This document shows, piece after piece, positions 43,827 to 55,334 of a DNA stretch of 64,000 bases. Position 1 is the first letter of the stretch. Each line of letters starts with the position of its first letter. This DNA comes from Arthrobotrys musiformis (Eukaryota > Ascomycota > Orbiliomycetes > Orbiliales > Orbiliaceae), in contig JAVHJL010000008.1 of the NCBI GenBank assembly GCA_036971715.1, positions 124,001-188,000 on the forward strand, in the 5' to 3' direction. The translations under genes were made by a program, and so were the position numbers. The notes under the pieces were generated by a model. It saw only the letters and a list, made by a program, of their open reading frames with translations, did not search any database and was not told the origin of the DNA.

Positions 43827-46000
43827 ATGCTACTAGAGCGGATTCCACCAGAGATCGTGCAGGAGGTTTTGGGTTATGTATGTGGTCCCTTAATTCCCAT
43901 TAGCGTGGGGACGGAATGAAGGAATCTAACTCTGAGGCAATTTCAAAAGCTCGGTAAATCCGACATCATAAATCTAATGCAATGCAACTCCCACCTGCAC
44001 GACCGCTACATAGGCCACGTCTACGAGGAAATTCTGATCTACGCAGCCGAGGGTCTTAACCGCATTGTATGGCGCGAAGATAGGCCGAAAGCGAAGCCGG
44101 ATGATATTTTCGCCTGTCATTCGAAGAGAGGACTGGCCTTCGTCCGTCATTTTTCTGTTATCACGCGGGGGGATGCCGCTAGGACAGGTTACGACTGGGC
44201 TAGAAAATCCGAGGATGAGTTCACGGAGAAGGCGTATGGCAGTATTCTCGTGCCGATCGCGAAGAATGGGGTGCTAGCGAGGTTCCAGTATGAAATCCAA
44301 CTCTTGGGGGTAGCCTGGAGAGCTGGCTAACAAGCTACGATTTGTAGGTGGCATAGAGCGGAAGGCAAGACGCCGTCTTTCATGCCTGAAGTTTTGGGCT
44401 ACATGAGCCAGAGTCTCGTGTCTTTATCCATGGACGTCGACGGCACCTCTGATGGCTGTCTCACCGCGGAGGATTTCAAGGATATACGTTTCTCTTGCTT
44501 GAAGAAGATACGCCTCGCAATCAAACCATCCGAAAGGAATGTCAAGATAGCATATGCGCTCTTGACAGGGAGTCCGGAGTTGGTGGATGTTGACTTGGAT
44601 TTCATGTCCTTCCAACGGCCGCTAGTAGGATCCCGCAGATACGAGAATCTCTCGGACGATGAAGAGAAGAATGCTCTGGATTTGAAACGTGATCCTGACG
44701 ACTATTTTTTGCAATGTTCGGCTCTAGGGCGGCTGTCGAAACTGGAACGCTTGGGGATCTCCTACGCTGACTGCAAGGACATAGTATCCTCCGTACGACT
44801 GGAAAATCTGAAAGAAATATCCTTCAGGTACTGTAGGAACTGGGAGGTTATAGCGGACTATACGAAAACTCATCGGCTCCGTCTGAAACACGTCCACATC
44901 TCCGCTGAAGCCGCTGAAGCCCCAGCCATCAAATCTTTTCTCGAAAGTGGTATAGAGCCGGGGTTGAACACCCTCTCGATCACAATCCACCCGATGCCAG
45001 AAGAGGAAAATATATTCACACTCATCCGACTGGATGAGAAGCGGGAGCAATCGATATATTTTCTGACGAAGGACAGTGTGATGAAGCACGCAGCTACACT
45101 CCAGAATGTGGCATTTTATGTGGCACTCGACCATGATGATGGTTATTGGCCAAGGGACTGTCTCACACGATATGTATCTGTTCTGCCCTATCTATCGAAC
45201 ATCCGTCAAATGCTTGAAACATCGCCGAATTTGCGGGAGTTATCACTTGTTGTACCTCTATGGTATGGAAGGGTAAGTTTACCGATTCCTTCATCCTCGC
45301 CTTGGTGTTGATCCCGTAATACACAGCTGACGCCCGGATAAAATAGGACACCTGGTATGAAGTGGAAGTGGATTCATTCCGCAACATGCGACTCGAGAAT
45401 ATCGAGGTGCTCTATCTATGCCCAAACACGTGGCCCCATTTTGTGTACTACGACGGCTCCGACGGTAGTTGTCCGGAATACGGAATTCAGTGGATGATAA
45501 TCGACTTTCTCGAGGCTGCGTTTCAACATTTCACCGGAGACCACCCAAAGTTGAGATACGTGATATTTGGACTGCAGAACCATGCAATGCCACCCCTCGA
45601 GTATGAGGTCAAGTGGCTAGAAGGGATAACTCAGCAAGACGAAGACGAGGGTGAGTACGGTGATAGAGACAAATACGTCAAACCCGAGACAAGCGCCGGG
45701 GAGTGGACCAAGAATGATTTCAACTACGAAAAGTACAAGGAAGAAACCGATGCCGAGGCTTTCGGTCGCGACTTCATGGCCGAGACGCAAAAAAACAGAT
45801 TGAGGAGGAAGCGAGACGGCCTTTTCCCTGTAAAATGGAACCCCCACCTCAAGCGGGTGGATATATCTCGAATGGTCACGCACAGAGGTCCAAATATGCT
45901 GCCGTTTAGGCTTTATTCCTCGAGGTTTCAAGAGAATGAAGAGGGAATCCCGTCCCAGTCCGACTGGTCGCTCATTGGGAATGGGTTGTCGATGTACTAG
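43827..46000 (+). CDS. F-box / leucine-rich-like protein, four exons
   Basis: Exons 43827-43877, 43950-44287, 44348-45272 and 45347-46000 join in phase through introns of 72, 60 and 74 nt with GTATGT, GTATGA and GTAAGT donors. The product is about 655 residues. The F-box, IPPEIVQEVLGYLGKSDIIN followed by LMQCNSHLHDRYI, is split by the first intron, so it would be missed without splicing. Residues from about 145 to 420 contain irregular leucine-rich segments (LKKIRLAI, LSKLERLGISYADC, LENLKEISFRYCRNWEVI, LRELSLVVPLW) like those in fungal F-box/LRR proteins. Towards the C-terminus lies a charged region with ITQQDEDEGEYGDRDKYVKP. Probable SCF substrate receptor; substrate unknown. Confidence 0.82.
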
Positions 46001-46890
46001 TTTTTTCTTTCTTTTTTTTCTCAACGAGAGTGTATTTTGTTTACTGTGTTCTCGAGACCACTCAGGGACTATTCGTTGATATAATTCCATATTATATCAA
46101 CTAAATAAAATCAAGATTATCTAAGTCCCGGCATGTTAACGGTGCAGGAATGGTATATATCCTATTAAGTGGTTAGTTAACCCAAATGATTCGCTCACGA
46201 CCTGTCGATAGAGTCTATAGATATATATAATGGAGACCCCTATCATGGAGCTCCTTGACCACTTCGTACTACTTACCGTGCATGGTACCGGTACCCTTCT
46301 GTGTACGTTCGAGCACACCGCCGTTGGCGTGGGAGATACGATAGCTAGTCTCGATTTCGGAATGGTACGGGGACTTCATCTATTGTGGTCGATAGCCTTG
46401 AGACCCCTCTCTATGTAAGTATTCATATATGATCTACTATAGTATTCGCTGTTCACTCCTTTGTTTACCAGCTACTTATCGCTTTATAATGATATCAGTG
46501 CATCCTTTACAGCGTTGGGTGTTTTAGGTTCCTTTAAGATTTCTTAGGATTTTGTTCACGGGAACGGGCTTGGGAATCGTTTTAAGCCCTAAAATATACG
46601 CCTATTCCGTTTGGGCGGTTATGCCTTGCTGTTTATAAATTTAGGGCACTTGCAACCCCATCCAACTATTTAAAAGTACGTTCTTATTGGATAGGTAGTT
46701 ACGTTCAGCCTCGTGGCTGTAAATGTATGACATCTACATTCCCGCCTGCATATGTCATATAGGGTAAATTTACATAAACTTGCGTGCCCGACTTAAGCGC
46801 TTTCTAAAATTTACAAGATCACGACTGGTAGTTTCGTTATACTTATAATTAAGGTTGTTAGATCTATAGAGGATTCGTGTTAGTCTACTA

Positions 46891-46923
<33 letters not shown>

Positions 46924-47439
46924 GGCTACTAGGCATGTTGCGTATAGCGATGTTACATGCAGGCACATCAGTGGGTTCGTCATTCCCCAGCGACGATTGC
47001 ATAATATATATCTCCATCTAATACCAAGTTGGAACGAATTAGACTTTTCAGCCTCGTGTGGCATCTAGGGTCGACATAGCTATCACGAAGGTGCAATGGG
47101 ATCGACCCAGCGCTGCATGAACTATACAAACGTCGGAATCAACCTAGATTTAAGTGATATTTCCTCGATATTTGAAGTACTATATGCAGTATGCGTGTCA
47201 AGTTAGTGGGCCAATGACTTCGCCCGGAGCGAAACATGTTATCGATAAGGCGGGAGTATAGTATCTCCGAGTGATCCTCCGGAGCGTCAATCGTCGTCGT
47301 CATCGGCCCCCGCGCGCCGCAGACGTCAGCCGGCAGATCGATCGATCCCATCCACCCAACTCTGCCACCGACATCACTAGCCTAGTCAGTCGGCCCCCTC
47401 CAACATCGAACTAGCTTGATTACAAGCAAACCCAAGAAA
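46001..47439. other. Intergenic with a TAC microsatellite
   Basis: An ATG frame at 46230-46418 (METPIMELLDHFV...) ends at a consensus GTAAGT donor near 46416 and follows a TATA-like AGATATATATAA. It might be a first exon or a relic, but I could not find a continuing exon. A (TAC)11 run lies at 46891-46923. Much of 46.4-46.9 kb is AT-rich. Confidence 0.4.
46891..46923 (+). repeat. (TAC)11 microsatellite
   Basis: Eleven uninterrupted TAC units followed by one imperfect unit. It is a simple repeat of no apparent coding significance. Confidence 0.95.
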
Positions 47440-50249
47440 ATGGCATTGACAGATGCCCATCCACCGCCCCGGCACTCACCACCAATCTTCTTCCTCCTCG
47501 CCCTTGTTGTCCTAATCTTCGCCGTCCTCTACCAGAATTATCCCGCCATGTTTTCACGGCATATCAACAAGTTCAAGGAGAAGGTGCACAATCTCACCGA
47601 CGATTTGCACGATAAATTACACGTCCAACCCGGCGGCGGTTCCTCAAGCTCGACGTATCCCGGACAACACGCCCCTCCTATTCCGGAAAAACCACATCAG
47701 CAACACATTCCACCACCCCCTCCCAAACCGGTATCCCTCGAGGCCTACGCCATCCTCCGCAAACGATGGGTGAATCTTGTCGTCGGAGACTTCACCCAAA
47801 TCGATACCTCGCAGAAGGAAATCCGTGACAATATCGCCCGGATGTCGTGGGGTATGCGTAAGCTCTTGGAAACGTATAATCCGACCGACACGCAGGTATT
47901 TAATAACTGCGGTACCTTCTGCGCCACTACCGTTCATTTCAAAAATACCTGCGGCCGGCTGCTGGCGCTTTCGATTTCTTGGTATACGCCTGGAACGCAG
48001 CAGTATCAGCAGCCAGAGGTGTTGGAGAAGATACTCCATGGGGTGGACGTCGTTTACGAGAAGTTCTTTGTGGCGATGGATGAGGATATCAAACGGTGCA
48101 TAAGGACGAGGGAGAATTGGTGGAATATTCAGTACATCCCCCCACTCCTTCCTCTTCTCTCAAGCCTATATGTTTTATTAACGAGATAAAAAGAATAGGA
48201 GCCCCACAGAACCTGGCGGATATAGGCGTACTAGTCTACCCCCATCTCCGACCCCAACGCCGCCAAGAACTGGGTGCCAAAATCGTCGAGTTGGTCGGAA
48301 ACCCGTTCATCCCCAGTCTCAAAGGCGGGAACCGCTCGTGGGTGGCTAGGATATTGATTATCGCCGGTATCTTCACCGATAACGCCACCACCATCAACAC
48401 CGGTATCCGCTGTCTATCCGCTGACGGCGGGAGCGACAATGTTAGGAAAAACACCTTGTTCGGGTATATCCGTCCTGGTGACGGGGAGGGATTATATAAA
48501 GATGGGAGTTTGATAAGTCATGATGTATACCCTTACGCTGGTGGGTACGGATTGATCATGTTAGGGTCTGTAGCGAGGTTATTGAATTTACTGAATTCGG
48601 ACGAGAGCCCCGAGGAGTTTAAGATTAAAGATGGGAAGGTGGGGATTATTTACGAGAGCATCGAGAGGAACTTTCTGCCGGTTGTTTGGCAGGGGATTGT
48701 ATTTGAGCACGTCCGCGGGAGGGGGATAGCAAGGAGAGAGGGCCCGGGATGGGTTAGTCCTCCACTACTTACCCCGATAGTATAAAAGAATCCAGACTAA
48801 CGAGTACGACAGGACAACGGCCATGTTCTAATCCACGCAACAACATTACTAACCCTCGGCTCCCCCGCCTCCATAACCCCACATCTATCCTCCTACGTCC
48901 GCCTATGGCAGTCCTCAAATCCCGGAAACATCTACCTCAAATCCGACCTCTCCCAAATCGCCGCCCTCCGCACTATCCTCTCCAACCCTTCCTTCCCCAC
49001 CGCTTCCTCCCCGCGCGGGTGCTTCGCCACACCCATGCAAGAACACTTCGCCTACCACTCCGCAGACGACAACTGGTGCTTCACCCTCTCCCTCTCCTCC
49101 ACCCGCATCGGCCGCGCAGAAACCCTCAACAACGAAAACCTAAGATCATGGTACCAAGGCGATGGAATGACATACCTCTACACTTCAACCCACAAAACCC
49201 ACTTCGCAGACGACTACTGGCCAACCATGGACGCCCTCCACTGTCCCGGCGTCACAAACCACCAATCCCCCATTCCATCCCCGATGCCGTATAAATCGAT
49301 GGGATACTCGGCTTGGTCCGGTGGAGCGTGCTGGTCCGGCGGCGGATGGGGTAACGGAGTAGCATATAAATCGAACAACATCGGCGCGCGGTTCGCAGCG
49401 GTGAGCATGAATGCCACGGGATTGGATAAACACTCTTCCGCCAGGAAATCCTGGTTTTTGACGGAAAAAGGTATAATCGCTTTGGGATCTTGTGTTTCGG
49501 GAAATATAACCCCCGCGGCTGAAGTCCACACCACAATCGAATCGCGTAATCTCGACACCCCCGGCCGGAAAATCATAATAAACGGCGAGGAATACACTAA
49601 CCCTCCCGGTTGGATCAAGAAGAGTAGAAGGGTGCACTGGACCTGGCTGGAGAATACAGGCGGGTACATCTTCCTAGACGCCAACGAGAATAACACTGAA
49701 AAAATCTTTAAACGGGAACAAAAGTGCGGGACATGGCGTGATGTCAACGGTGACGGGAAGCCGGATGAGATTTGTAGGGAGTACGTTAGTGTTATACTAA
49801 ACCATGGGACAAATCCCAGTAATGGGAAATACGCATATATGATCCTCCCGCTGGCATCGAGTGAGGAGACAGGGTATTTGCAAGCCAATCCCGTCTGGGA
49901 TATTTTAAGGAATGATGGTGGAGTACACGCTATTCGCTACAGATTCGACGAAGGGGAGGTTATGATGGCTACCTTTTGGAATGGGTCGGAGATTTCAGGG
50001 GTGAAGGCTGATAGGGGGTGTCAGTTATTGTGGGGGTGGTGGAAGGGGGAGTGGTGTTTGACAGTGTCAGATCCAGAACACAGAGCTGATAGTAAAGTGG
50101 AAGTCGATATTCCAGATATCGTGGCGAGGGGCCTGAAGGTTCTAAGAGTAGATGAGGGGATCACGGTTGAAGGTGGGAAGGTGGTAGTGGGGGGGTTGAA
50201 GGATGGAACGGCGAAGAGTGTCTTCTTTGCAGCGAGGGACGAACTCTGA
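47440..50249 (+). CDS. Membrane-anchored polysaccharide lyase family 8 (PL8) protein
   Basis: Resembles hyaluronate, chondroitin and xanthan lyases, which cleave uronic-acid polysaccharides by beta-elimination. Exons 47440-48131, 48194-48752 and 48813-50249 (introns of 62 and 60 nt) encode about 895 residues. A single transmembrane segment at residues 16-34 (PIFFLLALVVLIFAVLYQ) without a cleavage site suggests a type II anchor, followed by a Pro-rich linker to about residue 105. PL8 marks: NWWNIQIGAP at about 226-235 (restored by splicing); KDGSLISHDVYPYAGGYG with His340 and Tyr349; LSLSSTRI and NNENLRSWYQGDGMTYLY from about 507; WPTMDALHCPG; ARKSWFL; and NGKYAYMILP. The segment before LSLSSTRI reads MQEHFAYH (492-499), where I would expect arginines in many bacterial enzymes. 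Activity is therefore plausible but not assured. Membrane anchoring is unusual for this family. Confidence 0.92.
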
Positions 50250-50941
50250 GGATTTCTCCACGAAGATAAGAGGGGAGTAGTAAAAGTTCATTAGCGTTTA
50301 TACTCTAATTTGCCGCAATAGACTTAATTCCATCATTATATATACTTTTAGCAGTCGATACGACTTCCTTTTCTTAGATGCAACCAGCTGCGAAAGAAGG
50401 GTTGGTGCACGTGACAATTTTGGAGGCCAATATTTGACCAAGTTGTCCCATTTTGACCGCAAGTTATGGCCGACTACAGCGCTCCCCATTGGCAAGATAT
50501 TGATTACATCGCTTGGTTTTTACCCTTGCTCGGCGGAATAATGCTAAGTGGCCAACTACCATATCTTATCCCGTAATTAATTTCCGTTCCGAACCATACA
50601 AAGATCACAAACTGTCAGAAAGTCACTTTGATCAGCCCCCTTTCCAACCAACTCTATCTAGACGCCAAACGCTGTATGCATACTTGACATCACAGACTCA
50701 CCAGGTCATCCAGCCCTTGGGAAGCAAGGATCTAGGAGAATGCGTTACAGACTCCATAAGATGAGTTTCGACCATAACTCCCCTTTCACCCTATCGGTGG
50801 AACGGGATCTACATAAATAGTGTTCTATTAAATAGAGATGTGTCGTATACCCCAGCATGAATCCCACTCCACAAAGTCGAAATGCGATCCAGCTTGCTTT
50901 TCTTGTTCTAAAGTTCTATTATATTCAGGTTGGGGATTCCC
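50250..50941. other. Intergenic, no gene seen
   Basis: Short frames only. The composition shifts to AT-rich from about 50.3 kb onward, which marks the start of the region that holds the dsRBD-like gene array. Confidence 0.5.
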
Positions 50942-51343
50942 TCACCCGGATTGTAGATTGATGCTATCGCAAATATTTTTTACGGCAGCTACTATATCGT
51001 GATGATTGATATCGTATATATAGTCAACGTTGATATTGTGTCGGAGTTCAAGACAGGCCTTTTCCATAGCAGCATTACATCCATATGAACGGATTAGATG
51101 CCACCGTAGTTCTATAGGTCTATTGGATCCTCGAGTGGGACATCGGTAGATATCTTGGCTACCAATATATTTTATGTAACACTTATATTTGTCTCGAATC
51201 CAGACCCCACTTACATTGCAGCAAGAGAATTCAATGTAAAAGATATATAATAGTCCATGTACCCGTTCCTCTTGTCTCGTACCAAGCCTACCCGGCCGTT
51301 CCTCGTACTGTTTGGTTGCACTGTAATCGCATTTCTTTGGCAC
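50942..51343 (-). pseudogene. Degenerate dsRBD-like copy
   Basis: The frame starts at GTG, not ATG, and reads 133 codons to a TGA. Its second half, NAAMEKACLELRHNINVDY, is nearly the same as AAIKKACIELRHNINVEY at the end of the intact gene at 53.8-55.3 kb, so the two share ancestry. Upstream text (DKYKCYIKYIGSQDIYRC) corresponds only loosely to the beta-strand part. The helical N-terminal domain of the intact gene is not visible upstream. Codons are strongly AT-shifted compared with the intact copy, consistent with C-to-T decay such as repeat-induced point mutation. Probably a dead partial copy; a spliced live gene with an unseen first exon is less likely. Confidence 0.6.
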
Positions 51344-53821
51344 ATTTGAGGATCGATATCATATGCATGCTTATCGTCGGGTTTTCATGCCTTGGGGAGT
51401 GTAGCCTCGAGCCGCAGCGTTGATAAGGGCTAAGGGTAGGGTGCACCGAAAGCGCTCCGTTTCGAAATGATTATATGTATATTCGGGCAGCGCACCCCAA
51501 AATATTAGCTGTTGAGTTCATTCGTGGGTATAGGAGCTCAGGGAGCAGGCTAGAGCTTCCTTTACTGTCATCAGTTCTGGTTCGGGTCGCAGCCTTGCCA
51601 TATTGAATCCGGAGAAATGGATTTGCAAGTCCGTCAATATTAAAATATATATATGGCCGAATCCGGAGGCGGGGGACCGCATTGTATCTAATTCGCAATA
51701 TGCTCCACGCCTAGAATTTCGTATGAGAGAGTGCATGCACATCCGCCATATCGATAACGTGTTGCATTTATATCTCCGGCATTGCCCTCGTTAGGATCCA
51801 TTCTGCTTGGACGTCTGCCATGTATGGGCCATGAGGTCCTTCTGTAGCCTCGATTCTGGCCCTTCTTTTTAATTTTGCGGCGAGTTGACATTTTGTATAT
51901 AGATCGATGATGCGACTGGGCATGTAAACGGGCGCTTGACTCCGCGCGCCATCGAGTAAGTGTGGCCCTGGAATATCGCTTTCCGTCGACGCTCATCCTT
52001 CGTCTCCTAGCGTATCCCACCGCTTTAGCATCGGTCGGGCATACTTTCGGCTTTTCCTCTTGATACCGCGATAAACTTCTTCTTTTTCAATACCGTCTTT
52101 CCACCTTCGCGAAGCCCTGCGAGGTGGTCACATATAGTCTTTCGAAGAGTCTTTGCCGCTCGATTATTGAGATACGATGTTGAAGCCTAGAACTTACCCA
52201 GCGTCGTAATCCAAGTGGCTAGCTCGTAGCGTTGTCTCCTGTCATCCTCTGTCTGTCATAGTGGAGCGTCTCTACGTATCCATATATAGGCCAGAGATGA
52301 AGCATGGGGTGAAGGTAATGGTCTGCGGTTAGTGGTTGGCGGGAGTTAAATAGTTGACGGCGAGGAACGAGGAGGGGGTTGAACTTTTGTGATGCGTGGA
52401 GGTTTCTTTCATGAGCTGTGGTTCTGGAGAGATGTATGTGCCTCATGCCAGGATTTACACGTATTGAGAAGGGCGTAGAATGATCATGAAGTTGTGGAGC
52501 TGAAGCTGGGCATAGGGCTACTATAGAACAATAATGGAACTTACGGAAGCGTCAAGAATTACGCGAGCTCATGCTTGGAAACTTTCCCTTCGATATTTGG
52601 TGCCACGGGTTCTTTCTTAGATCCTCCTGCTACTAGAGGGTATAGATCGTTGCGTCGGCGATATTTCCACTGTTAAGATTGCACGAAGGGAATTTTCATC
52701 CATGATTCTTTCAGCTATCGCCGTCTAAATTATGCGATACTAGTTGTAGTTTCATCCATGTCATCAACTGGGTAGACAAGAGATGTATCCATTGAGAATT
52801 TTCTAGCAGTAGTGACGCGATTGGTTACGAAATCTACGTTGCTACCATTATGAGACATCACGATTTAGAATCTTAGAAGGCGTAATTGTATACATGAACC
52901 GGCTCGGAGAATTAATGAGCGTGCTAGTCCGAAACGCTCCCAATTTGGTGTATTTATATGTGCGTATATCAGTATATATAATCGCAAGGCTAGCTATATA
53001 GCTATAAAGGGTATGGTTTACCCCGTAAACCAAATGCTGCTCCGGGTGGTATGATAACTAAGATATTAGTAATATAATCTTCGAGTATATGATAATTTAT
53101 AAACAGCTACGGCGCCTCCATACATCTGGGATACAAACAGGCCTATATCTAGAATTCCGGTCGAGTCGGCGAGATAGATCAGACCATAGGCTAAGTGCCG
53201 CTCCTCGGTCGAAAGGCAGAAAAGCCTGGTTGGTAAATCGTGGCGCGATTCGGGGTGTCATTAACCAAGGACACCAAGAAACTAAAGCCTACCTGCTTAC
53301 TCGTCATTGCAATAGCTACACCAGAAGGATGTTCTATCGGGCAATTTCTCGTCGAAGGCGTGGCAGTGGTGGATATGTTCCTAAAACCTAAATCAAGTTG
53401 GCAGATAAGTTTAGAAAATAGAGGGCGTATGGAGGAAGAACCCGAGGGATTAGTGGAGTCAAGCGCACGCGAAAAGAAGGAACCGTTTTGGCGACCACTG
53501 TTAAAGTCCACTGAATACGCGAATCTAATTCGTTTCTGTAGTTGACTTGTAGCCCTAAAATCGTTATTACGCTGGAACGGGAGTGGTTAAAAAGAGCCAA
53601 AGGCCCGGAATAAACGATGATAGTGAAGTAATATCAGTAACAGGAGCATCGACCGGGATAAACTTGTTAGTAGTAAAGATTCCAGTGATCGAACCAAAAA
53701 CGAAAATAGAAGAATGCTGAGAAGAAGGTGGATCAGTAGCAGAGAGAAAAGCGGGGGGGATTGGGAGAACTACAAAACCGGCAAATGTAGTCAATACCTA
53801 CCCGAGGCGGTGGGCCAGCGC
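51344..53821. other. AT-rich intergenic region, no supported gene
   Basis: Frames at 51471-51742 (minus), 51688-52020 (minus) and 53089-53545 (plus/minus overlapping) show no domain I recognise, and most lack ATG starts. The plus-strand text near 53240-53545 reads smoothly (LVIAIATPEGCSIGQFLVEG), so a decayed coding element there cannot be excluded. Composition is AT-rich with many tata/atat runs. Confidence 0.4.
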
Positions 53822-55334
53822 CTATTTGAGATGGTGGTTGGCGTACTCGACGTTAATATTGTGCCTGAGTTCGATACAAGCTTTTTTGATGGCAGCATCG
53901 GCCGACTTGGCTTCGGTCTTAGCTCTCCAAGTCTTCGAAGACGTGCCTGCACACTCGACAACAATAGAACAACTGTACTGTTGTTGCCCTGTCTTTTTGA
54001 GTCTCGTAATGAAACATTTCTGTCCCCTTTCGACGAGAGACCACGCAAGGCCCCAGCAGTTTTGGTGGATCTCGGTAGGAACACAGCGAACTGGCTTGAT
54101 AACAGTCATACGACGCAGCTCAGCAGGTTGGACGGTTTCGTTTAGGTCCTCGTATCCGGGAATAGCCCTGTTGACATGTCCGAATCGAATCATGTCATCG
54201 CCCAGAGTCCTCGAGGTTGACCAGGCCCCAATTGCCGAATCCTGCTCCGATACAACGGCGAGTAGAACGGCGAGCGCATTTTAGAAAGTAATCCACGATT
54301 GATGGGCTGATGACTGGTAGTGGCACAGTTTCGAACATGGCGACTACCACGAGGATGTCGAGAAAAATACTGATCTCGACATCCACCCCAGTTCCGTGGG
54401 TTTCTCCTAAGCAGTTGAGAAGAGCGAGAACTTCGGCTCCTGTTAGAGGGAGTGGCTTGGCGTTTCGATCACATCCGAGAACTTTTGACAGGTCGAAGTT
54501 TTTAGAAAAGGCTTCAAGCTGGCCAGGCGAATGGGCGAGTTTGCAGGCCCAGATCTCGAACTGGAATGAGCTCGCGGTGGGCTCGGGTCCCGATGTTACC
54601 GCCATACGGGCAATTGTCGACATCCGGCGCGTCAAATTGGTGCGTCCTTCTCGAAAGTATGACGCCAGGCCACGGGTTTTGTCATCACCGGTGGGTCTAG
54701 CTATCATCATACTTTGGCACCAGGCGACTTCCTTATCGGTGAGGTGGAGGTCGAAATGCAACAGGCGCTGAGAGACATGGAGGATAGGTGACCAGTAACC
54801 GGTAAAACAAACTGGACCGCGGACCACGGTGCTCGAATTCGGGGGCATCAACTCCCGCTGTCGATTGTCGCTTTGATCCTCCAGATCGAGTCCCTGCATC
54901 AAATAGTCCACTTCGTCGTTGTCGCGCATGCTAAGCCTATCGACAGCGTTTTTCAAGTCATCCATGACCATTTCGTCGTACTCGCTTTCCTCATCGCTTT
55001 CATCATCCTTGGAATGCTTATTTCCCGTATCCTCGGCCTCTTCTTCTCTTTCCTCGGACTCGTCGTCGTCGGTGTCATCTTCAGACTCGTCATCATCACT
55101 TTCTTTCTCGTCGCTGTCGTCTTTCCCCTCGACATCACTGCCGTCGCTGCTCTCCTCTTCCTCGCTACTTTCACGCTCGCTGTCAATTCCATCGTCATCG
55201 TCATAGTCACTCATATCCACGTCATCGATTTCGACATCATCGTCATTGTGGAGTTGCGTAGGGTGTTTTTCTAGGTGGGAATGATGGAAACCCTCCTGCC
55301 CCTGCAGACCGGCGGCAAAATGCTGGCTCATCAT
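53822..55334 (-). CDS. Two-domain protein: acidic/helical N-terminus plus dsRBD-like C-terminus
   Basis: Exon 1 is 55334-54297 and exon 2 is 54241-53822. They join at phase 0 by a 55-nt intron (GTGGAT donor, GAGCAG acceptor), for about 485 residues. Residues 30-130 are extremely acidic (Asp/Glu/Ser). A helical domain follows (about 175-346), with LLHFDLHLTDKEVAWCQSMM and PLPLTGAEVLALLNCL. These recur in the gene at the right edge as VFHFKLSIDDSDVHRLIQVI and KLPLVGREVLSLIYSL. The C-terminal 80 residues (QQQYSCSIVVECAG, then KTEAKSADAAIKKACIEL) follow the beta-beta-helix order of a dsRBD end, and both genes finish in N-x-H-L-K or NHHLK. If the domain is real the protein would bind structured RNA. 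The donor is non-consensus, so the exact junction is less sure than the genes at either end. Confidence 0.65.

Noticed and set aside
54310..55274. Plus-strand open frames opposite the acidic dsRBD-like gene, one very hydrophobic
   Set aside because: They are the antisense of Asp/Glu-rich codons (GAC/GAT/GAG read as Val/Ile/Leu/Ser). The minus strand is supported by similarity to the 63-kb gene.
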